Shown piece after piece: positions 16,600-24,752 of a stretch of DNA of 64,000 nt. Under the pieces are notes generated by a model. That model ran no database searches, was not told the origin of the DNA, and worked only from the letters and a program-made list of their open reading frames with translations. This DNA comes from Siculibacillus lacustris (lineage in GTDB: Bacteria > Pseudomonadota > Alphaproteobacteria > Rhizobiales > Ancalomicrobiaceae): assembly GCF_004328075.1 (NCBI RefSeq), contig NZ_SJFN01000015.1:1-64000 (forward strand). The letters run 5' to 3'. Each line of letters opens with the position of its first letter. Position 1 is the first letter of the stretch. The translations under genes and the position numbers were made by a program.

Positions 16600-16633
16600 G
16601 GCCGGGGTCGCGGGCTCGTGCCCGACCCCGGCC
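16600..16633 (+). terminator. Intercistronic hairpin between binding protein and permease
   Basis: GGCCGGGGTCGCGGGC, loop TCGT, GCCCGACCCCGGCC: a GC stem of about 14 pairs with a small bulge and no T-run. It probably stabilises the upstream mRNA or attenuates read-through so that binding protein exceeds permease, rather than terminating fully. Confidence 0.6.
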
Positions 16634-16672
16634 GGGGTCGACCGGGGCGTCGCATCGGGGGGCGGAGACAGC

Positions 16673-17620
16673 ATGCTCAGTTACATCGTCCGACGGGTTC
16701 TCTACGCCGTCCCGATCGCCGTGGGCGTGACGCTCCTGGTGTTCGCGCTGCTGCACATGGCGCCGGGCGATCCGGTCAATGCGGTCGCCGGCCCCGACGC
16801 GCCGGCCGACGTGGTCGAAGCGCTGCGGCGGGCCTACGGCTTCGACAAGCCGCTGCCCTATCAATATCTGCTCTATCTCGGCCGGGTGGTCGGCGGCGAT
16901 CTCGGCGTATCGGTGGCCACCGGCCGGGCGGTCGCCGGCGAACTGGCGCAGGCCTTCGCCAATACGCTGGTGCTGGCGCTCGGCGCGGCGGTGGTCGGCT
17001 TCGTCGCCGGCATCGCGCTCGGCGGCGTCGCCGGCTGGCACAAGGGCACGGTGGTCGACCACCTCGCCACCGTCGTCTCGCTGATCGGCGTCAGCGTGCC
17101 CCATTACTGGCTCGGCATGGTGATGGTCATCCTGATGGCGGTCGAGCTGAACTGGCTGCCGGCGATGGGCATGGCCTCGGGCGACGCGCCGCTGTTCGGG
17201 CTCGAGCAGGTCCGCCACATGCTGCTGCCGGTGCTGACCATGGCGGTGATCCCGACCGGCATCGTCGCCCGCTCGGTCCGAGCGGCGGTCGGGGAGACGC
17301 TCGAGCGCGAATTCGTCCAGGCGCTGAAGGCCAAGGGGATGCGCCGCGGCGCGGTGATGCGGCACGTGGTGCGCAACGTCTCGCCGACGATCATCGCCGT
17401 GCTCGGCCTGCAGTTCGGCTACCTGCTCGGCGGATCGATCCTGATCGAGACGGTGTTCTCCTGGCCGGGCACCGGCTTTCTGCTCAACGAAGCGATCTTC
17501 AAGCGCGATCTGCCGGTGCTCCAGGGCATCATCCTGATGCTCGCGCTGTTCTTCGTCCTTCTGAACCTGGTGGTCGACGTCGCCCAGGCGGCGCTCGATC
17601 CGCGCATGCGGCGCACCTGA
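16673..17620 (+). CDS. Peptide-type ABC permease, DppB-like
   Basis: 315 residues with six predicted membrane helices. The start MLSYIVRRVLYAVPIAVGVTLLVFALLHMAPGDPV is the DppB/NikB N-terminus. The cytoplasmic EAA loop, which docks on the ATPase, is seen in LEREFVQALKAKGMRRGAVM. It pairs with the DppC-like protein encoded 23 bp downstream to form the membrane channel of the 14986-20550 importer. Confidence 0.93.
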   Translation: MLSYIVRRVLYAVPIAVGVTLLVFALLHMAPGDPVNAVAGPDAPADVVEALRRAYGFDKPLPYQYLLYLGRVVGGDLGVSVATGRAVAGELAQAFANTLVLALGAAVVGFVAGIALGGVAGWHKGTVVDHLATVVSLIGVSVPHYWLGMVMVILMAVELNWLPAMGMASGDAPLFGLEQVRHMLLPVLTMAVIPTGIVARSVRAAVGETLEREFVQALKAKGMRRGAVMRHVVRNVSPTIIAVLGLQFGYLLGGSILIETVFSWPGTGFLLNEAIFKRDLPVLQGIILMLALFFVLLNLVVDVAQAALDPRMRRT

Positions 17621-17643
17621 CCGCGCGGCCCCGGAGCGAACCC

Positions 17644-18537
17644 TTGGACACCACGGCCCTTCCCCGGATCCCTCCGGACCAAGTCAAAGTCAGCCGCTCG
17701 CCGGGCTATTGGGCCACGGTCGGGCGGCGGATCCTCGCCGATCGGGTGACCCTGGTCTGCCTCGTGCTCCTGGCGACGATCGCGCTGGCCGCGGTGTTCG
17801 CCGATGTCCTGGCGCCGCTCGATCCCTTGAAGACCAGCATGGCCAAGCGCTTGCGGCCGATCGGCACGCCGGGCTTTCCCCTCGGCACCGACGAGCTCGG
17901 CCGGGACATCCTGTCGCGCCTGCTCTATGGCGGCCGCATGTCGCTGCTGATGGGGTCGTGGCCGGTGGCCAATGCCCTGGTGATCGGCGGCACGCTGGGG
18001 ATCGTCGCCGGCTTCTTCGGCGGGCGCCTCAACATGGTGATCATGCGCACCGTCGACGTGTTCTACGCCTTCCCCTCGGTGCTGCTCGCCGTGGCGATCT
18101 CCGGGGCGCTCGGCTCGGGCATGAAGAACGCCATCGTGGCGCTGACCATCGTCTTCGTGCCGCCCCTGGTGCGCATCGCCGAGACCGTCACCACCCAGGT
18201 CCGCAACCTCGATTTCGTCGAGGCGGCGCGGGCCTCCGGCGCCGGCAGCCCGACGATCATAAGGGTGCACCTGCTGCCCAACGTGATGGGGGCGATCGTC
18301 GTCTATGCCTCGGGCCTGTTCAGCGTCAGCATCATCCTCGCCTCGGGGCTCAGCTTCCTCGGCCTCGGGGTCGAGCCGCCGCAGGCCGAATGGGGGTTGA
18401 TGCTCAACACCTTGCGTCAGGCGATCTATGTCCAGCCGTGGGTGGCGATCCTGCCGGGGATGATGATCTTCGTCACCTCGATCTGCTGCAATCTGGCGAG
18501 CGACGGGCTGCGCGCGGCGATGGAGATCAAGCAATGA
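17644..18537 (+). CDS. Peptide-type ABC permease, DppC-like
   Basis: 297 residues from a TTG start at 17644, chosen because GGAG lies 7 nt upstream and the product begins MDTTALPRIPPDQVKVSRSP, as DppC-type proteins do. Features: GTDELGRDILSRLLYGGRMSL in the first periplasmic stretch, six membrane helices, and the EAA loop VEAARASGAGSPTIIRVHLL. The stop overlaps the ATG of the next gene (ATGA). Confidence 0.92.
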   Translation: MDTTALPRIPPDQVKVSRSPGYWATVGRRILADRVTLVCLVLLATIALAAVFADVLAPLDPLKTSMAKRLRPIGTPGFPLGTDELGRDILSRLLYGGRMSLLMGSWPVANALVIGGTLGIVAGFFGGRLNMVIMRTVDVFYAFPSVLLAVAISGALGSGMKNAIVALTIVFVPPLVRIAETVTTQVRNLDFVEAARASGAGSPTIIRVHLLPNVMGAIVVYASGLFSVSIILASGLSFLGLGVEPPQAEWGLMLNTLRQAIYVQPWVAILPGMMIFVTSICCNLASDGLRAAMEIKQ

Positions 18538-19577
18538 CCGTCGTCCACACCCTGCCGCCGGCGCCCGACGTCGGCGGGCCGGCCGAGCCGCTGCTCAAGG
18601 TCGAAGGCCTGACCAAGCATTTCCCGGTGCGCGGCACCGGCTTCTTCGCGCCGAAGCTGGTCGCCCGGGCGGTCGACGGCATCACCTTCTCGATCGCCAA
18701 GGGCGAGACGCTGGGGGTGGTCGGCGAATCCGGCTGCGGCAAGTCGACCACGGCGCGGCTGCTGATGCGGCTGATCGAGCCGGATTCCGGCAGCATGATC
18801 TTCGACGGCGAGCTGGTCGGGGGCGAGCTCTCGCTGCGCGACCTGCGGCGGCGGATGCAGATGGTGTTCCAGGATTCCTATGCCTCGCTCAATCCGCGCC
18901 TGACCATCGCCGACAGTCTGGCCTTCGCCCCCGTGGTCCACGGCATCCCGCACGGGGAAGCGATGGCCGCGGCCGCCGATCTGCTCGAACAGGTCGGGCT
19001 CGATTCGGCGACGGTGCTCGGCCGCTATCCGCATCAGCTGTCCGGGGGGCAGCGCCAGCGGATCAACATCGCCCGCGCCCTGGCGCTGCACCCGCGGTTG
19101 GTGATCCTCGACGAGGCGGTGTCGGCGCTCGACAAGTCGGTCGAGGCGCAGGTGCTCAACCTGCTGGTCGATCTGAAGCGCAGCTTCGATCTGACCTACA
19201 TCTTCATTTCGCACGACCTCAACGTCGTCCATTACATCGCCGACCGGGCGATGGTGATGTATCTCGGCAAGATCGTCGAACTGGGGCCGGTCGACCGGAT
19301 CTATGCCGCGCCGGCCCATCCCTATACGCGGGCGCTGTTCTCGGCACGGCTGTCGAGCGATCCGGAGCGCCGCACCGTGGCGGTGGCGATCGAAGGCGAT
19401 CCGCCGAACCCGATCAACCCGCCGTCCGGTTGCCGCTTCCGCACCCGCTGCCCGATGGCGGCGGAAGTCTGCGCGGCGCACGAGCCGGCGGCGATCGATC
19501 TCGGCTTCGGCCATTCGGTCGCCTGCCACCTGCATGATCCGGCCTCCGGCCACGCGGAGGCGCGCGCCCATGTCTGA
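18534..19577 (+). CDS. Peptide-type ABC ATPase, DppF-like
   Basis: 347 residues. Walker A is GESGCGKST, the signature LSGGQRQR, Walker B LVILDEAVSALD (Ala instead of the commoner Pro after DE), and the H-loop ISHDLNVV. The C-terminal oligopeptide/dipeptide domain has the Cys cluster CRFRTRCPMAAEVC that marks DppD/DppF proteins. It is preceded by ATGA coupling and followed by an 8-bp overlap with the second ATPase gene. It energises the importer encoded from 14986 together with that protein. Confidence 0.93.
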   Translation: MTVVHTLPPAPDVGGPAEPLLKVEGLTKHFPVRGTGFFAPKLVARAVDGITFSIAKGETLGVVGESGCGKSTTARLLMRLIEPDSGSMIFDGELVGGELSLRDLRRRMQMVFQDSYASLNPRLTIADSLAFAPVVHGIPHGEAMAAAADLLEQVGLDSATVLGRYPHQLSGGQRQRINIARALALHPRLVILDEAVSALDKSVEAQVLNLLVDLKRSFDLTYIFISHDLNVVHYIADRAMVMYLGKIVELGPVDRIYAAPAHPYTRALFSARLSSDPERRTVAVAIEGDPPNPINPPSGCRFRTRCPMAAEVCAAHEPAAIDLGFGHSVACHLHDPASGHAEARAHV

Positions 19578-20550
19578 CCCGACGCCCTTGCTCTCGGTCA
19601 CCGGACTGAACGTCGCCTTCCAGACCCCGCGTGGCACCGCCCAGGCGGTCAACGGCATCGACTTCACCCTCGCGCGCGGCGAGGTCCTCTGCCTCCTCGG
19701 CGAGTCGGGGTCGGGCAAGAGCGTGACCTTGCGCGCCCTGATGCGTCTCCTGCCCGAGCAGCGCAGCCGGATTTCCGGGCGGGTGACGATCGCCGGCGAG
19801 GACCTCTACGGGCTGCCGGAACGCCGGGTCGAGGACCTGCGCGGCAAGGTCGTGTCGATGGTGTTCCAGGAGCCGATGCTGGCGCTCGATCCGGTCTATA
19901 CGATCGGCGCGCAGATCGCCGAGACGATCGTCCGCCACGAGCGGGTGTCGAAGGCCGAAGCGGGCCGGCGGGCGCTCGAACTCCTGGAGAAGGTCCAGAT
20001 TCCCTCGGCCAAGCGGCGGCTCGAGGCCTATCCCCACGAGATGTCGGGCGGCATGCGGCAGCGGGCGATGATCGCCCTGGCGCTCGCCTGCAATCCGGCG
20101 ATCCTGCTCGCCGACGAGCCGACCACGGCGCTCGACGCCACGGTGCAGATGCAGGTGCTGCTGCTTCTGCGCCGCCTGCAGGCCGAGACCGGCATGGCGG
20201 TGATCATGGTGACCCACGACATCGGCGTCGCGGCGGAGACCGCCGACCGGGTGGCGGTGATGTATGCCGGCCGGATCGTCGAGCAGGGCACCGCGGCGCA
20301 AGTGTTGAAGACGCCGCAGCACCCCTATGCGACGGGGCTGTTCGCCTCGACCGTGCATGCCGGGCTCAAGGACCGGCGGCTCGACGCGATCCCCGGCGCG
20401 CCGCCGGATCTGACCGCGTTGCCGCCCGGCTGTGCCTTCGCCCCGCGCTGCGCCCGCCGGCGGGAGGCCTGCGACGTGGGCCAGCCGCCGAAGATCCGGA
20501 TGGCCGACGCGCGTGAGGTGCTGTGCGTCGACGCGGTGGCGGCGGGCTGA
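19570..20550 (+). CDS. Peptide-type ABC ATPase, DppD-like
   Basis: 326 residues. Walker A is [10 protein letters not shown]-loop MVFQEPMLALDPV, signature MSGGMRQR, Walker B ILLADEPTTALD and H-loop VTHDIGV. The C-terminal extension contains the Cys motif CAFAPRCARRREACD. It begins inside the last codons of the previous gene. This is the last gene of the amidase/importer operon. I see no convincing terminator in the 277 bp before the next gene, which instead carry a sigma-54 promoter and an operator. Confidence 0.93.
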   Translation: MSDPTPLLSVTGLNVAFQTPRGTAQAVNGIDFTLARGEVLCLLGESGSGKSVTLRALMRLLPEQRSRISGRVTIAGEDLYGLPERRVEDLRGKVVSMVFQEPMLALDPVYTIGAQIAETIVRHERVSKAEAGRRALELLEKVQIPSAKRRLEAYPHEMSGGMRQRAMIALALACNPAILLADEPTTALDATVQMQVLLLLRRLQAETGMAVIMVTHDIGVAAETADRVAVMYAGRIVEQGTAAQVLKTPQHPYATGLFASTVHAGLKDRRLDAIPGAPPDLTALPPGCAFAPRCARRREACDVGQPPKIRMADAREVLCVDAVAAG

Positions 20551-20741
20551 GCGCGCGGGGAGGGGGCGGTCGCGGGGTGGGCTCCGCCGGTGTCGCGTCG
20601 CCGAGCCCGTGGTCCGGCGTCCTGCCGGAATTGCAGCGAGCTGCTCAATTCGGCGCCATTTCTGATCGTTCGAGCGGTTAGCGGCCGCCGGTGTCCTACG
20701 AAAGATGGTTGAAAACAAATCTTAAAACGGCGAATTTCGGC

Positions 20742-20751
20742 CTGTATGCAA
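20742..20751. promoter_or_regulatory. GntR-operator candidate (TTGTATGCAA-like, 9/10)
   Basis: CTGTATGCAA matches the reverse complement of the TTGCATACAA copies at 24489 and 24710 in 9 of 10 positions. It lies 11 bp upstream of the -24 element of the atzF promoter. Confidence 0.5.
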
Positions 20752-20762
20752 AATGGTCTCCA

Positions 20763-20778
20763 TGGCATGGGGCTTGCT
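20763..20778 (+). promoter_or_regulatory. Sigma-54 promoter of the allophanate hydrolase gene
   Basis: TGGCAT-GGGGC-TTGCT: GG and GC are separated by exactly 10 nt, as RpoN requires, with one mismatch from TGGCAC-N5-TTGCW. It lies 50 bp upstream of the start codon. Nitrogen-regulated transcription through NtrC is the natural reading for an allophanate hydrolase. Confidence 0.65.
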
Positions 20779-20827
20779 GAGTGGGAGTACCCACCGCGAT
20801 CGCTCCCGCGCCACCAGGACCTCGTCG

Positions 20828-22642
20828 ATGCCCGTTTCCGTGCCCGTCTCTCTCGATCTCGCCTCTCTGCGCGCGGCCTATGCCGAAGGGTTCGATCCGC
20901 GCGATCTGATCGCCGCGGTGGCGGCGCGGATCGCCGCGCACGACGATCCGGCGCTGTTCCTGGCGCGGCCGAGCGCCGAGGCGTTGGCGGCGCGGGCGGC
21001 GTCGCTCGCCGGGCTCGATGCCGAGGCGCGGGCCGCGCTGCCGCTCTACGGCGTGCCCTTCGTGGTCAAGGACAACATCGACGTGGCGGGGCTGGCCACC
21101 ACCGCCGCCTGTCCGGCCTTTGCCCGCATGCCGCCGGCGAGCGCCACGGTGGTGGCGCGGCTCGAGGCGGCGGGGGCGATCGTCGTCGGCAAGGCCAATC
21201 TCGACCAGTTCGCCACCGGTCTGGTCGGGGTGCGCTCCCCCTACGGCACGCCGCGCAATGCATTCGACGCGAGGCTCATCCCGGGCGGATCGTCGTCGGG
21301 CTCGGCGACTTCGGTGGCGGCGGGGCTGGCGGCCTTTTCGCTCGGCACCGATACCGCCGGGTCGGGGCGGGTACCGGCCGGGCTCGGCAATCTGGTCGGG
21401 CTGAAGCCGACGTTGGGGTTGATCTCGACCAGCGGCGTGGTGCCGGCCTGTCGCACCCTCGATTGCGTGTCGATCTTCGCGCTGACCACCGACGACGCCT
21501 TCGCGGTGCTGGAGGTCGCGGCCGGCTGGGACGCGACCGACGCCTTCTCGCGGCGGATCCCCCTCGGGCGGGTCGGGCCGCGCCCGGCGGTGGTGCGGGT
21601 CGGGGTGCCGCAGCCGCGCGACCGCCGGTTCTTCGGCGACGTCGCCGGGGCGGCGGCCTTCACGGATGCGCTCGACGGGCTCGCGGCCCAGGGCTTCACG
21701 CTCACCGAGATCGATTTCGAGCCGTTGTTCGCGGTCGCCCGGATGCTCTACGAGGGGCCGTGGGTGGCCGAGCGGATGGCGGCGATCGAGGACTTCCTGA
21801 CGGCGCAGCCGGAGGCGCTCCATCCGGTCACCCGGACGATCATCGAGGGTGCGCGCGGCCGCACCGCCGTCGAGGCCTTCCGCGCGACCTACCGGCTGGC
21901 GGAAGCCGCGCGCGCGGCGGAGGGCCTGTGGCGCGACGTCGACATCCTGGTGGTGCCGACGGTGCCGCGGGCCTGGACGGTGGACGAGGTCGAAGCCGAT
22001 CCGATCACCACCAATTCGGCGCTCGGCACCTACACCAATTTCGTCAATCTGCTCGGCCTGTCGGCGCTGGCGGTGCCGGTGGCGATCCGCGCCGACGGCG
22101 TGCCGGCGGGGATCACGCTGATCGGTCCGGGCGGCGGCGACGCGGCGTTGGCCGGGCTCGGGCGGTCGATCGAGGCGGCCTTCGCGCCGCCGCTCGGGGC
22201 GACCGGGGTGGCGCGGCCGCCGCTCGTGCCGGTCGTGGCCGCGCCGCAGGGCGACGAGATCGGTCTGGTGGTGGTCGGCGGCCATCTCTCGGGGATGGCG
22301 CTCAATCACGAACTGACGGCGCTCGGGGCGCGATACTTGCGCGCGGTCACCACCGCGCCGGTCTATCGGCTGCATGCGCTGGCCGGCGGGCCGCCGTTCC
22401 GGCCGGGGATGGTGCGGGTGGCGCAAGGCGGCGCGGCGATCGCTGCCGAGGTCTGGGCACTGAGCCCGGCGGCCTTCGGGCGTTTCGTTGCCGGCATCCC
22501 GGCGCCCCTCGGGATCGGCACGGTGGAGCTCGCCGACGGCGCGCGGGTCAAGGGCTTCCTGTGCGAAGCGGCGGGGCTCGACGGCGCAGAGGACATCACC
22601 GCGTCGGGCGGCTGGCGGGCGCACATGGCGGCGCGGCGCTGA
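20828..22642 (+). CDS. atzF: Allophanate hydrolase
   Basis: 604 residues, practically the length of AtzF. It hydrolyses allophanate to ammonia and CO2, the last step of cyanuric acid, biuret and urea-carboxylase pathways. The amidase domain (1 to about 455) has Lys81 (VVKDNIDV), cis-Ser155 in IPGGSSSGSA and nucleophile Ser179 in DTAGSGRVPAG, with the 24-residue serine gap. The C-terminal domain (about 470-604), with VVGGHLSGMALNHELTALGA and GVIxxF-like VKGFLCEAAG, is the AtzF_C decarboxylating domain found only in allophanate hydrolases. ATG 20828 follows an AGGA. The gene has its own sigma-54 promoter and ends 8 bp from the converging GntR gene. Confidence 0.93.
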   Translation: MPVSVPVSLDLASLRAAYAEGFDPRDLIAAVAARIAAHDDPALFLARPSAEALAARAASLAGLDAEARAALPLYGVPFVVKDNIDVAGLATTAACPAFARMPPASATVVARLEAAGAIVVGKANLDQFATGLVGVRSPYGTPRNAFDARLIPGGSSSGSATSVAAGLAAFSLGTDTAGSGRVPAGLGNLVGLKPTLGLISTSGVVPACRTLDCVSIFALTTDDAFAVLEVAAGWDATDAFSRRIPLGRVGPRPAVVRVGVPQPRDRRFFGDVAGAAAFTDALDGLAAQGFTLTEIDFEPLFAVARMLYEGPWVAERMAAIEDFLTAQPEALHPVTRTIIEGARGRTAVEAFRATYRLAEAARAAEGLWRDVDILVVPTVPRAWTVDEVEADPITTNSALGTYTNFVNLLGLSALAVPVAIRADGVPAGITLIGPGGGDAALAGLGRSIEAAFAPPLGATGVARPPLVPVVAAPQGDEIGLVVVGGHLSGMALNHELTALGARYLRAVTTAPVYRLHALAGGPPFRPGMVRVAQGGAAIAAEVWALSPAAFGRFVAGIPAPLGIGTVELADGARVKGFLCEAAGLDGAEDITASGGWRAHMAARR

Positions 22643-22649
22643 GGAGGGG

Positions 22650-23375
22650 TCAGTGGCGGTCGCGCAGGATGCCGTAGGAATGGCGCGAGGACTCGAGATG
22701 CGCCCGCATCTCGCGCGCCGCGGCTTCGCGATCGCCGCGCAGCATCGCCTGGACGACGCGGTCGTGTTCGCCGTGGCTGACCGCCAGACGGCCGAGGTTG
22801 TGGAATTGGGCGCGGCGGAAGGCATTGACCCGGCGGCGCACGCCGAGCACCGTTTCGGCCAAGAAGCCGTTGTGGGTGGCGGCGTAGACGAAGGTGTGGA
22901 AGCGGTCGTTGGCGGCGGTGTAGCCGGCGAGATCGCCGATCCGCACCAGCTCGGCGGCGGCGATGTGCATGTCGTCGAGGGCGGTGCGCTCGATCGCGGT
23001 CATGGCGGTGGCGGCGAGGCCGGCGCACAGCGCTTCGAATTCGGCCATCACCGTGAACATCTGATCGAGCCGGGCGGCGTCGACCTCGGCGACCACGGCG
23101 CCGCGGTGGGGGCGGCTCTCGACCAGTCCCATCGCGGTGAGCTCGCGCAGGGCCTCGCGCACCGGGGTGCGCGACACGCCGAAACGTTCGGCGAGCTGGG
23201 TCTCGTCGAGGGCGGTGCCGGGGGCGAGTCGGGCGCAGGCGATGTCGTCGGCGAGTTCGGTGCGCAGGCGTTCGGTGTGGGTGATGCCGGCCCGGATGCG
23301 TGCGACCCGCGGTTGGGGCCGCGGCGCACCGTCGTCGCGACGGGCGGAACGGAAGGGGTCGCGCGTCCGGGGCAT
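22650..23375 (-). CDS. GntR-family regulator (FCD subgroup) of the nitrogen-scavenging locus
   Basis: 241 residues. The winged helix about 35-100 reads LRTELADDIA...LDETQLAERFGVSRTPVREALREL, and the C-terminal helical FCD domain carries NDRFHTFVYAATHNGF with metal-type His residues. It is convergent with atzF and divergent from the oxygenase gene, so it sits in the middle of the locus. The nearby repeated sequence TTGCATACAA (24489, 24710, and 20742 with one mismatch) is the best candidate for its operator. It replaces the LysR protein AtzR that controls the Pseudomonas cyanurate operon. Effector unknown; an intermediate such as cyanurate or biuret is likely. Confidence 0.87.
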   Translation of the reverse strand: MPRTRDPFRSARRDDGAPRPQPRVARIRAGITHTERLRTELADDIACARLAPGTALDETQLAERFGVSRTPVREALRELTAMGLVESRPHRGAVVAEVDAARLDQMFTVMAEFEALCAGLAATAMTAIERTALDDMHIAAAELVRIGDLAGYTAANDRFHTFVYAATHNGFLAETVLGVRRRVNAFRRAQFHNLGRLAVSHGEHDRVVQAMLRGDREAAAREMRAHLESSRHSYGILRDRH

Positions 23376-23519
23376 GCGTCCTCGCTGGGGCGGCTCGATT
23401 CGCCGCGCGGGGCGCGGCGGCAGGCTCCGGTTTGGCGGGCTTGCCGGGGGTTCGTCAAGTCCGTGTGGTGACGCTCCCCCCGGTCGGGGGACGCGCGGCG
23501 AGCGAAGAGAGGCGGGGTG

Positions 23520-24470
23520 ATGGACGGGTCTCTACCGGTGATCGATCTGAGCGACCTCACCGCCGCGGCACCGGGGGCGCTCGAGCGGGTGGCGGCGGCG
23601 ATCGGCCGCGCCGCCCGCGAGGTCGGGTTCTTCTGGGTGACCGGTCACGGGGTGTCGCCGGCGGTGAGCGCCGCGGCCTTCGCGGCCTCCGAGGCCTTCT
23701 TCGCGCTGCCGCGGGCGCAGAAGGCGGCACTGGCGATCGACCGGGTCGGCGCCAACCGCGGCTATGTCGGGGAGGGGGCGGAGTCCCTCGATCCGAGCCG
23801 GCCGCCGGACCTCAAGGAGGCGTTCAACATCGGCTTCGATCTTCCCGAGGGCGATCCCGAGCGGTTCGACGCCGCCGGCCAGCGCGGGGTCAACGCCTGG
23901 CCCGAACTCGCCGGTTTCCGGCCGGCGGTCGAGGCCTATTTCGCGGCGGTGCTGGCGCTCGGTCGGCGGCTGCATCGGGCGATCGCCCTCGATCTCGGAG
24001 CCGATCCGGAGTTCTTCGCCGACAAGCTCGACCGGCCGATGGCGACGCTCAGGCTGCTGCATTATCCGCCGCGTCCGGCGGCGATGGCGCCGGGGCGGCT
24101 CGGCGCCGGTGCGCACACCGACTACGGCAACCTCACCCTGCTCGCCACCGACGCGGTCGGCGGGCTCGAGGTGCGGCGGCGCGACGGGGTGTGGGTGGCG
24201 GCGCCGCCGATGCCCGGGGCCTTCGTGGTCAACATCGGCGACTGCCTGATGCGCTGGTCGAACGACGTCTATGTCTCGACGCCGCACCGGGTGGTCAATC
24301 CCGAGGGCCGCGAGCGCTGGTCGATCGCCTTCTTCCTCGATCCCAATCCGGAGGCGGTGGTGACGGCGCTGCCGGGCTGCGTGGCGCCGGGCGAGGCGCC
24401 GCGCCATCCGCCGATCACGGCGGCGGCGCATCTCGCCGCCCGCCTGGCCGCGACCTACGGCGGCGCCTGA
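23520..24470 (+). CDS. Isopenicillin-N-synthase-like 2-oxoglutarate/Fe(II) oxygenase
   Basis: 316 residues from ATG 23520 (a GTG 3 bp earlier is possible). The N-terminal DIOX_N domain starts LPVIDLSDL and includes GFFWVTGHGVS. The jelly-roll core carries the iron triad: His and Asp in AHTDYGNLTLL, distal His in VSTPHRVVNP. The co-substrate site is RERWSIAFF (Arg...Ser). It probably hydroxylates a small nitrogenous compound, perhaps feeding the ring-opening steps, but no substrate can be assigned. The next genes are the ABC importer and the cyanurate/biuret hydrolases on the same strand. No oxygenase is part of the classical atz pathway. Confidence 0.88.
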   Translation: MDGSLPVIDLSDLTAAAPGALERVAAAIGRAAREVGFFWVTGHGVSPAVSAAAFAASEAFFALPRAQKAALAIDRVGANRGYVGEGAESLDPSRPPDLKEAFNIGFDLPEGDPERFDAAGQRGVNAWPELAGFRPAVEAYFAAVLALGRRLHRAIALDLGADPEFFADKLDRPMATLRLLHYPPRPAAMAPGRLGAGAHTDYGNLTLLATDAVGGLEVRRRDGVWVAAPPMPGAFVVNIGDCLMRWSNDVYVSTPHRVVNPEGRERWSIAFFLDPNPEAVVTALPGCVAPGEAPRHPPITAAAHLAARLAATYGGA

Positions 24471-24488
24471 GCGGGGCGGCTGCCCATC

Positions 24489-24498
24489 TTGCATACAA
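24489..24498. promoter_or_regulatory. GntR-operator candidate, distal copy
   Basis: TTGCATACAA, identical to 24710-24719, 171 bp upstream of the -24 box of the importer promoter. A partial inverted partner (TATGCA) lies shortly downstream, near 24510. Confidence 0.5.
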
Positions 24499-24669
24499 TG
24501 ATGCAGAAATATGCACATTAATGCGGCTTGGACGTAAACTGCATCCGATACGAGCGGCGCCGCCCGCCGCCCGGGCCTCGAGATACGGGTTCATCCTTAG
24601 GAGGCAAGCCTCTGCCGGCAGGGCGAAAACCGCTCTCGGCGCCGAAGTTCCGTCGGGACGTCAGGGGTT

Positions 24670-24685
24670 TGGCACAGGGCTTGCG
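24670..24685 (+). promoter_or_regulatory. Sigma-54 promoter of the importer/atz operon
   Basis: TGGCAC-AGGGC-TTGCG: a perfect -24 hexamer and GC at -12 with the obligatory 10-nt GG-to-GC spacing. It lies 68 bp before the solute-binding protein start, so the RNA would start near 24696. Together with the promoter at 20763 it indicates RpoN/NtrC nitrogen control. Confidence 0.75.
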
Positions 24686-24709
24686 ACGAGGAAGGGAGTT
24701 CCCGTGCTC

Positions 24710-24719
24710 TTGCATACAA
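24710..24719. promoter_or_regulatory. GntR-operator candidate, proximal copy
   Basis: A second exact TTGCATACAA, about 14 bp downstream of the predicted transcription start. A protein bound here would block elongation from the sigma-54 promoter, which suits a repressor. Confidence 0.55.
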
Positions 24720-24752
24720 CGCCGGGCCCGACCGACTCGAAGGGATCGTTCC

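Noticed and set aside
18534-19577. DEA instead of DEP in Walker B of the DppF-like ATPase as an inactivating change
   Set aside because: The catalytic Glu is present and Ala at the next position is common in NikE-like ATPases, so no loss of function is implied.
23376-23516. A third sigma-54 promoter before the oxygenase gene (TGGCGGGCTTGCC)
   Set aside because: GG and GC are only 7 nt apart instead of 10, so RpoN could not recognise it.
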